Shown here: positions 49,205 through 57,192 of the stretch, one piece after another
Layout of the letters: each line of letters opens with the position of its first letter
How positions within the stretch are numbered: the first letter of the stretch is position 1
From: Mycobacterium sp. 4858
GTDB taxonomy: Bacteria > Actinomycetota > Actinomycetes > Mycobacteriales > Mycobacteriaceae
Length of the DNA stretch: 64,000 bases
Direction of reading: 5' to 3'
Assembly (NCBI RefSeq): GCF_900240975.1
Contig: NZ_LT968776.1
Coordinates: 1,979,482-2,043,481 of the forward strand
The notes under the pieces: generated by a model
Seen by the model: the letters and a program-made list of their open reading frames with translations, nothing else
The model's database searches: none
Told to the model about the DNA's origin: nothing
Made by a program: the position numbers and the translations under genes

Positions 49205-49873
49205 AGCCGTACTCCTACCTCACGGGTGCGCGGTTCTGGTCGCGAGCGTGTGCGCGAAAGCCGGTCGCGCGAGGAGCGCAAGGAGGCGACCCGTCGCGCC
49301 ATCATCGCCGCGGCTCTCAAGCTGTTGCAGGACCGCAGCTTCTCCAGCCTGAGCCTGCGTGAGGTGACCCGTGAGGTCGGCATCGTCCCGGCGGCGTTCT
49401 ACCGTCACTTCGAGTCGATGGAGGCCCTTGGGCTGGTCCTGATCGACGAGTCGTTCCGGAGCCTGCGCGACACGCTGCGAGACGCGCGCGCCGGCAAGCT
49501 CGACCCGAATCGGGTGATCGAGTCGTCCGTCGAGATCCTGGTGGCCAGTGTCGCGCAGCGGCGGGAACATTGGCGATTCATCGCACGCGAACGCAACAGC
49601 GGGCTGAGCGTGCTGCGCTATGCCATCCGCACCGAGATCCGGTTGATCACGTCCGAGCTGGCGACCGACCTGGCGCGTTTTCCGCGGTTGCACGAGTGGA
49701 GCACCGAGGATCTCAACGTGCTGGCGACCCTGTTCGTCAACGCGATGATCGTCATCGCGGAGGCCATCGAGGACGCGCAGAGCACCGAGGCGCTGGAAGA
49801 CATCCGGCGGATCGCCGTCAAGCAGCTGCGGATGATCGCGATCGGCATCGCCGGCTGGAAGAGCAGCCCCTAG
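49199..49873 (+). CDS. TetR-family repressor of the FabR/DesT type
   Basis: The GTG at 49199 gives 224 aa. After an Arg-rich leader come SREERKEATRRAIIAAALKL and LREVTREVGIVPAAFYRHFE, then SMEALGLVLIDESFRSLRDTLRDAR. The LREVxREVGIVPxxFYRHF and LGLxLxDE text is characteristic of FabR and DesT, which sense the saturated/unsaturated acyl pool and repress desaturase genes. It is divergent from the desaturase-reductase operon, with two GTGAAC palindromes between and over the starts. No Shine-Dalgarno precedes the GTG, so a leaderless transcript is likely. Confidence 0.9.
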   Translation: MNSRTPTSRVRGSGRERVRESRSREERKEATRRAIIAAALKLLQDRSFSSLSLREVTREVGIVPAAFYRHFESMEALGLVLIDESFRSLRDTLRDARAGKLDPNRVIESSVEILVASVAQRREHWRFIARERNSGLSVLRYAIRTEIRLITSELATDLARFPRLHEWSTEDLNVLATLFVNAMIVIAEAIEDAQSTEALEDIRRIAVKQLRMIAIGIAGWKSSP

Positions 49874-49928
49874 CCCTAGCGGGCGTCCGTGCACCCCACC
49901 GGGAGTGAACAGTCGAACACTGGTCGTC

Positions 49929-50324
49929 TTACTCGGTGGTCTGTGTGAAGTCCGGCGCCCCGTTCTCGTCGACGACCTCGTAGAGCGACTGGCCATCCTC
50001 GGGTGCCCCGTCGATCTGGCCGCGATGCGCGCGTCCGGCCGGGCCGTCGAGGGTCGCGCCCGCCACACCTTCGGCGGTGACGTCGGGCTCCTCTTCGGCG
50101 AGCCGGGCATCCAGGGACGCACCCTCGCGCGCTTCCCGTGCGGTCATGCCGAACCGGTTCGCTTCGCTCCAGCCCTCGGGCGGGTCGACGACGATGTCGC
50201 CGTCGTCGTTGTGGACCTCGTCGGAGTCGGTGCCTTCGCTCGCGTTCAGGGTGTCACCGGGTCCGCCCTCCTCGGGGAAGTCGGCCGGGTCCACCAGCTC
50301 GTCGGCTTGCGGGTTATCGCTCAT
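49929..50324 (-). CDS. Acidic conserved protein, probably DUF5709
   Basis: The 131-aa protein is strongly acidic and probably largely disordered at the N-terminus (ADELVDPADFPEEGGPGD). A conserved core PPEGWSEANRFGMTAREAREGASLDARLAEEEPDV resembles DUF5709, a stress-associated actinobacterial family. No signal or membrane segment. The assignment is from pattern memory and moderately sure. It stands between the repressor and GNAT genes. Confidence 0.75.
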   Translation of the reverse strand: MSDNPQADELVDPADFPEEGGPGDTLNASEGTDSDEVHNDDGDIVVDPPEGWSEANRFGMTAREAREGASLDARLAEEEPDVTAEGVAGATLDGPAGRAHRGQIDGAPEDGQSLYEVVDENGAPDFTQTTE

Positions 50325-50371
50325 GCGGGAACGGTTGCCCGCCGGGTTGGGGGGCTAAACGCCGGTGACCG

Positions 50372-50977
50372 CTAGCGCGGCGTCCGCCACATCGCCCACA
50401 TGGTCGGGCCGCCGTCGGGCACGACGATCTCGCGGGTCACCGTGAAACCGAAACGTTCGTAGTACGGCACGTTTTCGGGCTTACTCGACTCGAGATAGGC
50501 GGGACAGTACTCGGCGTCGCAGCGGTCCAGCCGCGACCGCATCAGCGCCCGACCGAAGCCCCGCCCGCGGACCGAGGGGTCGCTCCCGATCACGGCGAGA
50601 TACCAGTGCGGCTCTTCGGGATGCGTGCTCTTCATCAGTTCCTGCAGGCCGCGCGCCTTACCCGAACGCAGGCCGACCACCCGCAGAAAAGTCGGGATCA
50701 TCGCGAGTTCCCCCATGCGTGTCTCCCGCCACTGGTTGGGCGGATCCCACAGCGCGGCCGCGCCGATGCCCGGGCCGTCACAGGCCACCTCGACGCCGCC
50801 GCACCCCAGGTGGTGATGGCGTGTCATCGTCGCGAACAACCGGTGCAGGTGCGCGGCCCGCGCCCGGGGATCGGGCAGCAGCCAGGTGGTCACGGGGTCG
50901 TCGTAGAAGGCCCGGCCGAGCGTGCGTGACAGCTCACGGAGATCGGCCTTGCGCGCCGGGCGGGTCTGGGGACTCAC
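50372..50977 (-). CDS. GNAT-family N-acetyltransferase (Rv0133-like)
   Basis: The 201-aa protein starts at GTG 50977. The acetyl-CoA site is clear: WYLAVIGSDPSVRGRGFGRALMRSRL (motif A, with RGRGFG contacting pyrophosphate) and AYLESSKPENVPYYERFGF (motif B). The acceptor is unknown. It is divergent from fgd2, and from memory the pair matches Rv0133-Rv0132c. In M. tuberculosis its other neighbour is ephF, from which it is here separated by about 8 kb. Confidence 0.9.
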   Translation of the reverse strand: MSPQTRPARKADLRELSRTLGRAFYDDPVTTWLLPDPRARAAHLHRLFATMTRHHHLGCGGVEVACDGPGIGAAALWDPPNQWRETRMGELAMIPTFLRVVGLRSGKARGLQELMKSTHPEEPHWYLAVIGSDPSVRGRGFGRALMRSRLDRCDAEYCPAYLESSKPENVPYYERFGFTVTREIVVPDGGPTMWAMWRTPR

Positions 50978-51050
50978 CCGAGTCAGGCTAGCGGGTGACC
51001 GACCGCCGCATCAGGGGTGTGAGCGGCCCGGCGTTGGGTACGTTAGTCCG

Positions 51051-52148
51051 GTGACCGGCGTCTCGCGTCGCGACTTCGGACGGATGGCCGCGGGTGCGGG
51101 CGTGCTCGGCACCGCCGGACTTTCCGCCGGCTGCGGGCGACCGGACGCCGACCACGCCGCGCCCGCGGCACCGCCGCCGCCCGCGGCCAAGGCGGTCGGT
51201 CTGGTGCTCTCCCATGAGCAGTTCCGCACCGACCAACTGGTGGCGCAAGCCCAGGCGGCCGAACAGGCCGGCTTTGCGCATGTCTGGGCCAGCGACCATA
51301 TCCAGCCGTGGCAGGACAACGAGGGCCACTCGATGTTCCCTTGGCTGACCCTGGCGCTGGTGGGGAACGCCACCAGCCGCATCTCCTTCGGCACGGGGGT
51401 CACCTGCCCCACCTACCGGTATCACCCGGCCGTCGTGGCGCAGGCGTTCGCCTCGCTGGCGGTTCTGTATCCCGGACGCGTCTTCCTGGGGGTGGGAACC
51501 GGGGAACGGCTGAACGAACAGGCGACCACCAACGCGTTCGGCAAGTACACCGAGCGCCACGACCGGCTGGTCGAGGCGATCACCCTGATCCGCCAGTTGT
51601 GGAGCGGATCACGAACCTCGTTCGCCGGGCGCTATTTTCAGACGAATTCGTTGAAGCTCTACGACACGCCTTCGGCGCCGCCGCCGATCTTCGTGGCGGC
51701 CAGCGGCCCCAAGAGCGCCACAATGGCCGGCCAATACGGTGACGGATGGATCGGGCAGGCCCGGGATGTCACGAATCCCACGCTGCTGACCGCATTCGAC
51801 TCGGGTGCGCGCGCCGCCGGCCGCGACCCCGGCGCCCTCGGCAAGCGCGCCGAGTTGTTCGCGGTCGTCGGCGACAACGCCGAGGCGAGCGCCGCCGCCG
51901 GCCTGTGGCGCTTCACCGCCGGCGCGGTCGACCAGCCCAACCCTGAGGAGATCCAGCGCGCCGCACAGGTCAATCCCCTCGACAAGGTGCTGGCCAACTG
52001 GACCGTCGGCACCGACCCCGCGCCGCACATCAAGGCGGTGCAAGCGATCGTCGACGCCGGCGCCGTGCCGTTTCTCCATTTCCCCCAAGGGAATCCGCTC
52101 ACGGCGATCGAGTTCTACCGCACCAACGTATTGCCGAAGTTGCATTGA
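51051..52148 (+). CDS. fgd2: F420-dependent hydroxymycolic acid dehydrogenase (Fgd2/fHMAD-like)
   Basis: The GTG at 51051 gives 365 aa. The N-terminus is a Tat signal (SRRDFGRM, Arg6-Arg7) ending in LSAGC with lipobox-type C28, so the enzyme is exported folded with its cofactor. The mature LLM barrel has HVWASDHIQPW, TRISFGTG-like text (SRISFGTGVTCPTYRYHPAVVAQAFASL) and GPKSATMAGQYGDGW. Rv0132c was reported as an F420-dependent enzyme oxidising hydroxymycolic to ketomycolic acids. It is divergent from the GNAT gene. Confidence 0.9.
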   Translation: MTGVSRRDFGRMAAGAGVLGTAGLSAGCGRPDADHAAPAAPPPPAAKAVGLVLSHEQFRTDQLVAQAQAAEQAGFAHVWASDHIQPWQDNEGHSMFPWLTLALVGNATSRISFGTGVTCPTYRYHPAVVAQAFASLAVLYPGRVFLGVGTGERLNEQATTNAFGKYTERHDRLVEAITLIRQLWSGSRTSFAGRYFQTNSLKLYDTPSAPPPIFVAASGPKSATMAGQYGDGWIGQARDVTNPTLLTAFDSGARAAGRDPGALGKRAELFAVVGDNAEASAAAGLWRFTAGAVDQPNPEEIQRAAQVNPLDKVLANWTVGTDPAPHIKAVQAIVDAGAVPFLHFPQGNPLTAIEFYRTNVLPKLH

Positions 52149-52386
52149 GCACCCGCGGGCGATACCGCGTTCCCGATATTCACACCGTCGCAAGGCATCT
52201 GGCACCACAGCCGGGCGTAGGCGAACATCACCGCCGCGGGCCGATGACCCGTCGACCGGTTTCAAGGCCGCGGGCCCGGGTATCCGTCCCGGCGGTGGCG
52301 GCCAGCCGCCGGCATACGCAACGACAGCAACCGATGATCGGCACCGGAGGCTTACGCGCCCGGGCGATCGTGGAGAATCCGGTTTC

Positions 52387-53085
52387 ATGGAGTCTGCAGA
52401 CCCGACGTCGACCCACCAACTGGCCGTGCGCATGGCCGAACTCGCCCGCGACATCGCCGCGCCGCGTTCGCTGGGCCACGTTCTCGCCGACGTGACCACC
52501 GCCGCGGTGGAGCTGATACCCGCGGCGGACATCGCCGGGGTGCTGCTGATCAAGGGCGGCGAGGAGTTCGAATCGGTCGCGGACACCGACAGCTTGGTTG
52601 CGCAGCTCGACAAGTTGCAGCACGACTTCGGTGAGGGCCCCTGCCACGACGCCGCCCTGGAACAGACGATCGTGCGCACCGACGACCTCCGCGACGAACC
52701 ACGCTGGCCCCAATACGCGCCGGCGGCCGTGGAACGCGGTGTGCTGAGCAGTCTCTCGTTCAAGCTGTACACCGCTGAGCGCACGGCCGGCGCGCTGAAC
52801 CTGTTCAGCTTCCGGGCCGACCCCTGGGACACCGAAGCCGAGACCATCGGGGCGGTCTTCGCCGCGCATGCCGCGTCGGCGATCATCGCCGGGCGGCACG
52901 GGCAGCAGCTGCAGTCGGCCCTGTCGACGCGGGACCGCATCGGCCAGGCCAAGGGCATCATCATGGAGCGCTACGGCGTCGACGAACTGCGCGCGTTCGA
53001 CCTGCTGCGCCGGCTGTCTCAGGAGAGTCAGGTCAAGCTCGTCGACATCGCCCAGCGCGTCATCGACACCCGCGGCGACGGCTGA
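52387..53085 (+). CDS. GAF-ANTAR sensory antiterminator protein
   Basis: The ATG at 52387 gives 232 aa. A GAF domain (about 20-165) contains DFGEGPCHDAALEQTIVRTDDL and VLSSLSFKLY. The ANTAR domain (about 170-228) reads ALSTRDRIGQAKGIIMERYGVDELRAFDLLRRLSQESQVKLVDIAQRVI. ANTAR proteins bind paired RNA hairpins and prevent transcription termination; mycobacterial members act on redox and lipid genes. The conserved Cys in GPCHDA could sense redox state. The 238 bp upstream shows no recognisable gene. Confidence 0.92.
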   Translation: MESADPTSTHQLAVRMAELARDIAAPRSLGHVLADVTTAAVELIPAADIAGVLLIKGGEEFESVADTDSLVAQLDKLQHDFGEGPCHDAALEQTIVRTDDLRDEPRWPQYAPAAVERGVLSSLSFKLYTAERTAGALNLFSFRADPWDTEAETIGAVFAAHAASAIIAGRHGQQLQSALSTRDRIGQAKGIIMERYGVDELRAFDLLRRLSQESQVKLVDIAQRVIDTRGDG

Positions 53086-53158
53086 TCCGCCGCTGCCGCC
53101 ATCTACGATGGGGTGGCCTTCATCGACGAAGCCGGTGCGACGCTGCGCCGGGGAACGG

Positions 53159-54472
53159 GTGGCCACCGTGTGGGATTTCGAAACGGATCCGGACTATCAG
53201 GCGAAGCTCGACTGGGTCGAGAAGTTCATGGTCGACGAACTCGAGCCGCTCGATCTGGTCGCCCTCGACCCGTACGACAAGAAGAACGCCGAGATGATGG
53301 CGATACTGCGGCCGTTGCAGCAGCAGGTGAAGGATCAGGGGTTGTGGGCCGCGCACCTGCGCCCCGAGCTAGGCGGCCAGGGTTTCGGCCAGGTCAAGCT
53401 CGCGCTGCTCAACGAGATCCTCGGCCGTTCCCGCTGGGCGCCGTCGGTGTTCGGCTGCCAGGCGCCGGATTCGGGCAACGCCGAGATTCTGGCCATGTTC
53501 GGCACCGACGAACAGAAGGCCCGCTACCTGCAACCGCTGCTCGACGGCGAGATCACCTCGTGCTATTCGATGACCGAACCGCAGGGCGGCTCCGACCCCG
53601 GCCAGTTCGTGACTGCCGCGACCCGGGACGCCTCGGGAAATGGGGACTGGGTGATCAACGGCGAGAAGTGGTTCTCCACCAACGCCAAGCACGCCTCGTT
53701 CTTCATCGTGATGGCCGTGACCAATCCCGAGTCGCGCACCTACGACAAGATGTCGCTGTTCATCGTTCCCGCCGAGACGCCGGGCATCGAGATCGTCCGC
53801 AATGTCGGCGTGGGAGCCGAATCGTCGAAGCGCGCGAGTCACGGCTATGTGCGCTACACCGACGTCCGCGTCCCGGCCGACCACGTACTGGGCGGCGAGG
53901 GCCAGGCGTTCATGATCGCGCAGACCCGGCTCGGCGGCGGCCGTATCCACCACGCGATGCGCACGATCGCCCTGGCGCGCAGCGCTTTTGACATGATGTG
54001 CGAGCGCGCCGTCTCCCGTAAGACGCGGCACGGGCGGTTGTCGGACTTTCAGATGACCCAGGAGAAGATCGCCGACAGCTGGATCCAGATCGAGCAGTTC
54101 CGGCTGCTGGTGCTGCGCACCGCGTGGCTGATCGACAAGCACCACGACTACCAGAAGGTGCGCCGCGACATCGCGGCGGTCAAGGTCGCCATGCCCCAGG
54201 TGCTGCACGACGTCGTGCAGCGGGCCATGCACCTGCACGGCGCGCTCGGCGTCTCCGACGAGATGCCGTTCGTCAAGATGATGGTGGCCGCCGAGTCGCT
54301 GGGGATAGCCGACGGCGCCACCGAACTGCACAAGATGACGGTGGCCCGCCGCACCTTGCGCGAATACCATCCCGTGACAACGCTATTCCCGTCCGCGCAC
54401 ATCCCCACCCGCCGCGCGGAGGCGCAGGCGCGCCTGGCCGAGCGTCTCGAGCATTCCGTCGCGGAGTTCTGA
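53159..54472 (+). CDS. fadE1: Acyl-CoA dehydrogenase FadE1
   Basis: The GTG at 53159 gives 437 aa (VATVWDFETDPDYQ). Motifs: CYSMTEPQGGSDPGQF, WVINGEKWFSTNAKHASF, ILGGEGQAFMIAQTRLGGGRIHHAMR and the C-terminal MHLHGALGVSDEMPFVKMM. It is a large-type acyl-CoA dehydrogenase related to FadE2 at 22791. A second GTG three codons on is possible. From memory it matches Rv0131c next to htdZ. A hairpin repeat separates it from the convergent htdZ. Confidence 0.92.
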   Translation: MATVWDFETDPDYQAKLDWVEKFMVDELEPLDLVALDPYDKKNAEMMAILRPLQQQVKDQGLWAAHLRPELGGQGFGQVKLALLNEILGRSRWAPSVFGCQAPDSGNAEILAMFGTDEQKARYLQPLLDGEITSCYSMTEPQGGSDPGQFVTAATRDASGNGDWVINGEKWFSTNAKHASFFIVMAVTNPESRTYDKMSLFIVPAETPGIEIVRNVGVGAESSKRASHGYVRYTDVRVPADHVLGGEGQAFMIAQTRLGGGRIHHAMRTIALARSAFDMMCERAVSRKTRHGRLSDFQMTQEKIADSWIQIEQFRLLVLRTAWLIDKHHDYQKVRRDIAAVKVAMPQVLHDVVQRAMHLHGALGVSDEMPFVKMMVAAESLGIADGATELHKMTVARRTLREYHPVTTLFPSAHIPTRRAEAQARLAERLEHSVAEF

Positions 54473-54488
54473 CCCGAGGGCTCGTTTC

Positions 54489-54549
54489 GGCGACACTTAA
54501 ACCACGCACACGACACGCCGCCATGCATCGCCGTGGCTTAAGTCTCGCG
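54489..54549. repeat. Dispersed hairpin repeat, copy A
   Basis: 18-nt arms 54489-54506 and 54532-54549 pair with three mismatches around a 25-nt loop, between the convergent fadE1 and htdZ stops. It aligns ungapped over about 60 nt with copy B at 22671-22731 on the opposite strand. It could also serve as a terminator here. Confidence 0.65.
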
Positions 54550-54562
54550 ACGGCCGCCTGGG

Positions 54563-55018
54563 TCAGGTGATGTAGCGGACGATGCTCTCGACCACGCAGG
54601 CCGGCTTGGCCGAGCCTTCGATCTCGACGGTGGTCGACATGGTCGCCTGCACGGCGCCGTTGCCGAGGTCGTCGACGCTGACCAGCGACGTCTGCGCGCG
54701 CACCCTCGAACCGACCGGTACGGGCGCGGGAAAGCGAACCTTGTTGAGGCCGTAGTTGATTGCGAGCTTGATGCCGTTGACGGTGTAGATCTGGTGCTGC
54801 AGGCGGGGCAGCAGCGCCAGGGTCATGAATCCGTGGGCGATCGTCCCACCGAACGGACCCGCGGCCGCGCGTTCGGGGTCGACGTGGATCCATTGGTGAT
54901 CGCCGGTCGCGTCGGCGAACAGGTTGACGTCTTGCTGGGTGATCGTCACCCAGTCGCTGTGCCCGATCGTCTCGCCGGTGGCGGCGGCGAGGTCGGCCAC
55001 TGATTCGAAGGTGCGCAT
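54563..55018 (-). CDS. htdZ: (R)-specific enoyl-CoA hydratase, MaoC-like (HtdZ)
   Basis: The ATG at 55018 gives 151 aa, the length of Rv0130. The hydratase-2 motif ADATGDHQWIHVDPERAAAGPFGGTIAHGFMTL contains catalytic D40 and H45 in a hotdog fold. It adds water to 2-enoyl-CoA to give (3R)-hydroxyacyl-CoA, complementing acyl-CoA dehydrogenases such as FadE1 encoded convergently next door. Confidence 0.94.
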   Translation of the reverse strand: MRTFESVADLAAATGETIGHSDWVTITQQDVNLFADATGDHQWIHVDPERAAAGPFGGTIAHGFMTLALLPRLQHQIYTVNGIKLAINYGLNKVRFPAPVPVGSRVRAQTSLVSVDDLGNGAVQATMSTTVEIEGSAKPACVVESIVRYIT

Positions 55019-55249
55019 TGACGTTCCTCCTTGACTCCGGGTGGTAACCATAGCGCCGTTGCCGCGCCGCCCCACCATCCGGCCCACCCCGTTTGCCCGA
55101 GCACCGCGGGGGTAGTCGCGGATGGGACAGCGGCGTCGCTCCGGGGAAAGGTCACTTCGTACCCAATGTCGCCGCACACCATGGGGTTTCACAGCAGCCG
55201 CCCGCACGCCGACGACACCGACGGCTCGGCCCGGCGCACGCCCGAGGTT

Positions 55250-55276
55250 GGTTTCGGTGCGGCCTTTCGGGGGAAG
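55250..55276 (+). promoter_or_regulatory. SigF-like promoter 1 (GGTTT-N16-GGGAAG)
   Basis: It ends exactly 36 nt before the ATG at 55313. The -35 element is consensus and the -10 differs at one or two positions from GGGTAY. The same layout recurs at 55698-55723. Confidence 0.45.
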
Positions 55277-55312
55277 CCCTGCGTGAACTGCGAACCGCAC
55301 GGAGGGAACGGG

Positions 55313-55642
55313 ATGCCTGAACGCAGAAGCCAGACGGTTGAATCCGACGCGCACCAGTCACGGACGCGCGGCGAAGCGGACAACGGGGGCACCCAGACGC
55401 GCAGGCGCCCTTCGGAACGAACCCGCAAAACGGAACGCCCGCGCCTCAACATCCCGATCATCGGGCGGGTGCGAGTTCCGCACGCCGATCACCTCGCGTT
55501 CTATGGCGGGCTGGCCGCGCTGGCGGCGTTCCAAATCCTCGACTGGCCCATGGCTTTGGTGCTGGGGGCCGGCCAGGCGCTGGCGGAGAGCCAGCACGAT
55601 CGCGTCGTCCGAGAGTTCGGCGACGCCTTGAGCGACGCTTGA
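55313..55642 (+). CDS. Small membrane protein, basic N-terminus, hypothetical
   Basis: The ATG at 55313 has a strong GGAGGGA ribosome site and gives 109 aa. The first 55 residues are hydrophilic and Arg/Thr-rich (TQTRRRPSERTRKTERPRLN). A hydrophobic segment, HLAFYGGLAALAAFQILDW plus PMALVLGAGQAL, spans the membrane once or twice. The tail AESQHDRVVREFGDALSD is amphipathic. I do not recognise a characterised family. The promoter upstream looks SigF-like, suggesting a stress or stationary-phase product. Confidence 0.7.
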   Translation: MPERRSQTVESDAHQSRTRGEADNGGTQTRRRPSERTRKTERPRLNIPIIGRVRVPHADHLAFYGGLAALAAFQILDWPMALVLGAGQALAESQHDRVVREFGDALSDA

Positions 55643-55697
55643 ACGGCTGTGCCGGGCGCCCGCTCCATACGGCATCCACCTGGTCGCCAACACCTGG

Positions 55698-55723
55698 GGT
55701 TTGGCACTGCATGGCTGGGGAAC
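55698..55723 (+). promoter_or_regulatory. SigF-like promoter 2 (GGTTT-N15-GGGAAC)
   Basis: It ends 36 nt before the ATG at 55760, the same distance as promoter 1 has from its gene. The repetition in both sequence and spacing argues against chance. Confidence 0.45.
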
Positions 55724-55759
55724 CCGTCAGGGATTGGGAGCCGCATCGAAAGGAAGCAC

Positions 55760-55933
55760 ATGGCAGATCCGAAGGGCCACAAGACGGAATCCGACGTCGA
55801 ACCGGAGGCTCACGAGTCTCGCTCACGCGCCGCGGCCGGAGAGGCCGACGGCTCGTACGTCGGGGCGGCCGGTTCGGATGATTCTTTCGACGCCGGGGAG
55901 ACGGGCGCCGAGGCACGCAGTCAACGCGGCTGA
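55760..55933 (+). CDS. Acidic 57-residue hypothetical protein
   Basis: The ATG at 55760 follows AGGAAG by 4 nt and encodes 57 aa starting MADPKGHKTESDVEPEAHES. The composition is dominated by Glu, Asp, Ser, Ala and Gly with no hydrophobic segment, so it is probably disordered and soluble. The longer open frame from 55649 lacks a ribosome site. It is preceded by its own SigF-like promoter, as is the gene before it. Unknown function. Confidence 0.6.
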   Translation: MADPKGHKTESDVEPEAHESRSRAAAGEADGSYVGAAGSDDSFDAGETGAEARSQRG

Positions 55934-55966
55934 CCGACACGGAGCCCCGGTCAGTGATCCACGGTC

Positions 55967-56635
55967 TCAGGAGAGGCCGTACAGCACAACGGCAAAGCCG
56001 GCCAGCACGACGGCCGTGGCCGCGAGCGCTCGGTGCCGGCGCTGAATCCACTGCCTGATCCGCTCGAGCTGGGGGTCGATTCGTGGCCCGACGACGAGGT
56101 AGGCCAGGACCGGGGCGGCGACGGTCGAACTCGCCAGCGCCGCATAGTAAGCCACCGCCAGCACCGAGCCGGCGGCCGTCATTCGCACGCTGGCGATCTG
56201 GGTTCCGACGGCCGCGCTGGCGGCCAGCACCTTGGGGTTGGCCAGCATGGGGAGCATTCCGATCGCGGCCGCGGCCGAAGGCGTTATCCTGCCCACACTG
56301 CCTTCCCACCGCAGCCCGCCCGTGGGGTGGGCGCGTCGCCACCAAAGCCAGGTGCCCAATGACATCAGCACCACGCCGGCCCCGACGACCACCCCGTCGG
56401 CCCACGCCGGCGCGGGCTCCAGCAGGCCGTCGAACAGTCGCGGGAACTGCATGAACGCCGCGGCGAGGGCGGTCAGCGACACCAACCGGCCCAGCAAGTA
56501 GGCGACACTCGAAGAGTACGGCCGGTCGTTGTGGGCGAGCAGTACCAACGACACGCCGATGGATATGGGTGAGACTGCTACCACGAGTGCCGGTGCGGTC
56601 AGCTTAGCCAACACCAGGCCCGAAAGTACCGACAC
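55967..56635 (-). CDS. GAP/Sap-family membrane protein (sulfolipid-addressing-like)
   Basis: The 222-aa protein (GTG at 56635) has six hydrophobic segments with the family opening LVLAKLTAPALVVAVSPISIGVSLVLLAHNDRP. The central MLPMLANPKVLAASAAVG resembles the NPK-type motif of the Sap (sulfolipid-1-addressing protein) family. Members assist transport of surface glycolipids (Sap in M. tuberculosis, Gap for glycopeptidolipids). No glycolipid biosynthesis genes lie beside it, although an MmpS/MmpL pair is 1.8 kb away. Confidence 0.8.
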   Translation of the reverse strand: MSVLSGLVLAKLTAPALVVAVSPISIGVSLVLLAHNDRPYSSSVAYLLGRLVSLTALAAAFMQFPRLFDGLLEPAPAWADGVVVGAGVVLMSLGTWLWWRRAHPTGGLRWEGSVGRITPSAAAAIGMLPMLANPKVLAASAAVGTQIASVRMTAAGSVLAVAYYAALASSTVAAPVLAYLVVGPRIDPQLERIRQWIQRRHRALAATAVVLAGFAVVLYGLS

Positions 56636-56734
56636 ACCAACGCCTTTCAGACGTGCACGAGCGACTCGTCGGGACGTTCGCCGAGCCCCGCGGCCCGCGG
56701 TGTCACGGCCTGGCCCGCCCCCCGAAGACCGGCG

Positions 56735-57154
56735 TCAGGGCGTCGGAGACGGTTGCTTGAGCGCTCCGATCGCGGCCTGCAGTTTGGCGGTGGCCTGGTC
56801 CGCGACGTCCTGCAATGCGCCCTGCTCGCCGGTCACCTTGACCATCAACTGGGGATCCATCGCCTCGACGAGAACCGCATCGCCCCGGCTGTCGGGGTCG
56901 GTTCGCACCACGACGTTGCATGGCAGCAACTGGCCGATCTGACGGTGAATCCCGAGCGCGCGATGGGCCAACACCGGGTTGCAGGCACCAAGGATGAGGT
57001 AATCCTCCATGTCCTCACCGAGCTTCTTCTTCAGCGTGGCCTTGACGTCGATGGTGGTCAGCACGCCGAAGCCCTGCTCGGCGAGGGCTTCCGTCGTCCG
57101 ATTCACCGCGTCCTCGAACGAGGTGTGCAGCGTGGCGGTCAATCCTGATGTCAT
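56735..57154 (-). CDS. DUF302 domain protein
   Basis: The 139-aa protein matches DUF302: SFEDAVNRTTEALAEQGFGVLTTIDVKATLKKKLGEDME, ILGACNPVLAHRAL and LPCNVVVRTDPDSRGDAVLVEAMDP. The Cys in GACNP and LPCNV are conserved in the family and could bind metal or carry persulfide. It is the last gene of the operon CsoR-type repressor - DsbA-like - DUF302 (38-nt gap upstream). DUF302 proteins often accompany sulfur and metal stress genes. Confidence 0.88.
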   Translation of the reverse strand: MTSGLTATLHTSFEDAVNRTTEALAEQGFGVLTTIDVKATLKKKLGEDMEDYLILGACNPVLAHRALGIHRQIGQLLPCNVVVRTDPDSRGDAVLVEAMDPQLMVKVTGEQGALQDVADQATAKLQAAIGALKQPSPTP

Positions 57155-57192
57155 TTCTCCTCCTCTTTCAGGTTTTCTCGGTCGCGCGGGCG

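Noticed and set aside
50335..50361. SigF-like promoter before the DUF5709 gene (CGTTT-N16-GGGCAA)
   Set aside because: The -10 departs from GGGTA and lies only about 10 nt from the ATG, leaving almost no leader.
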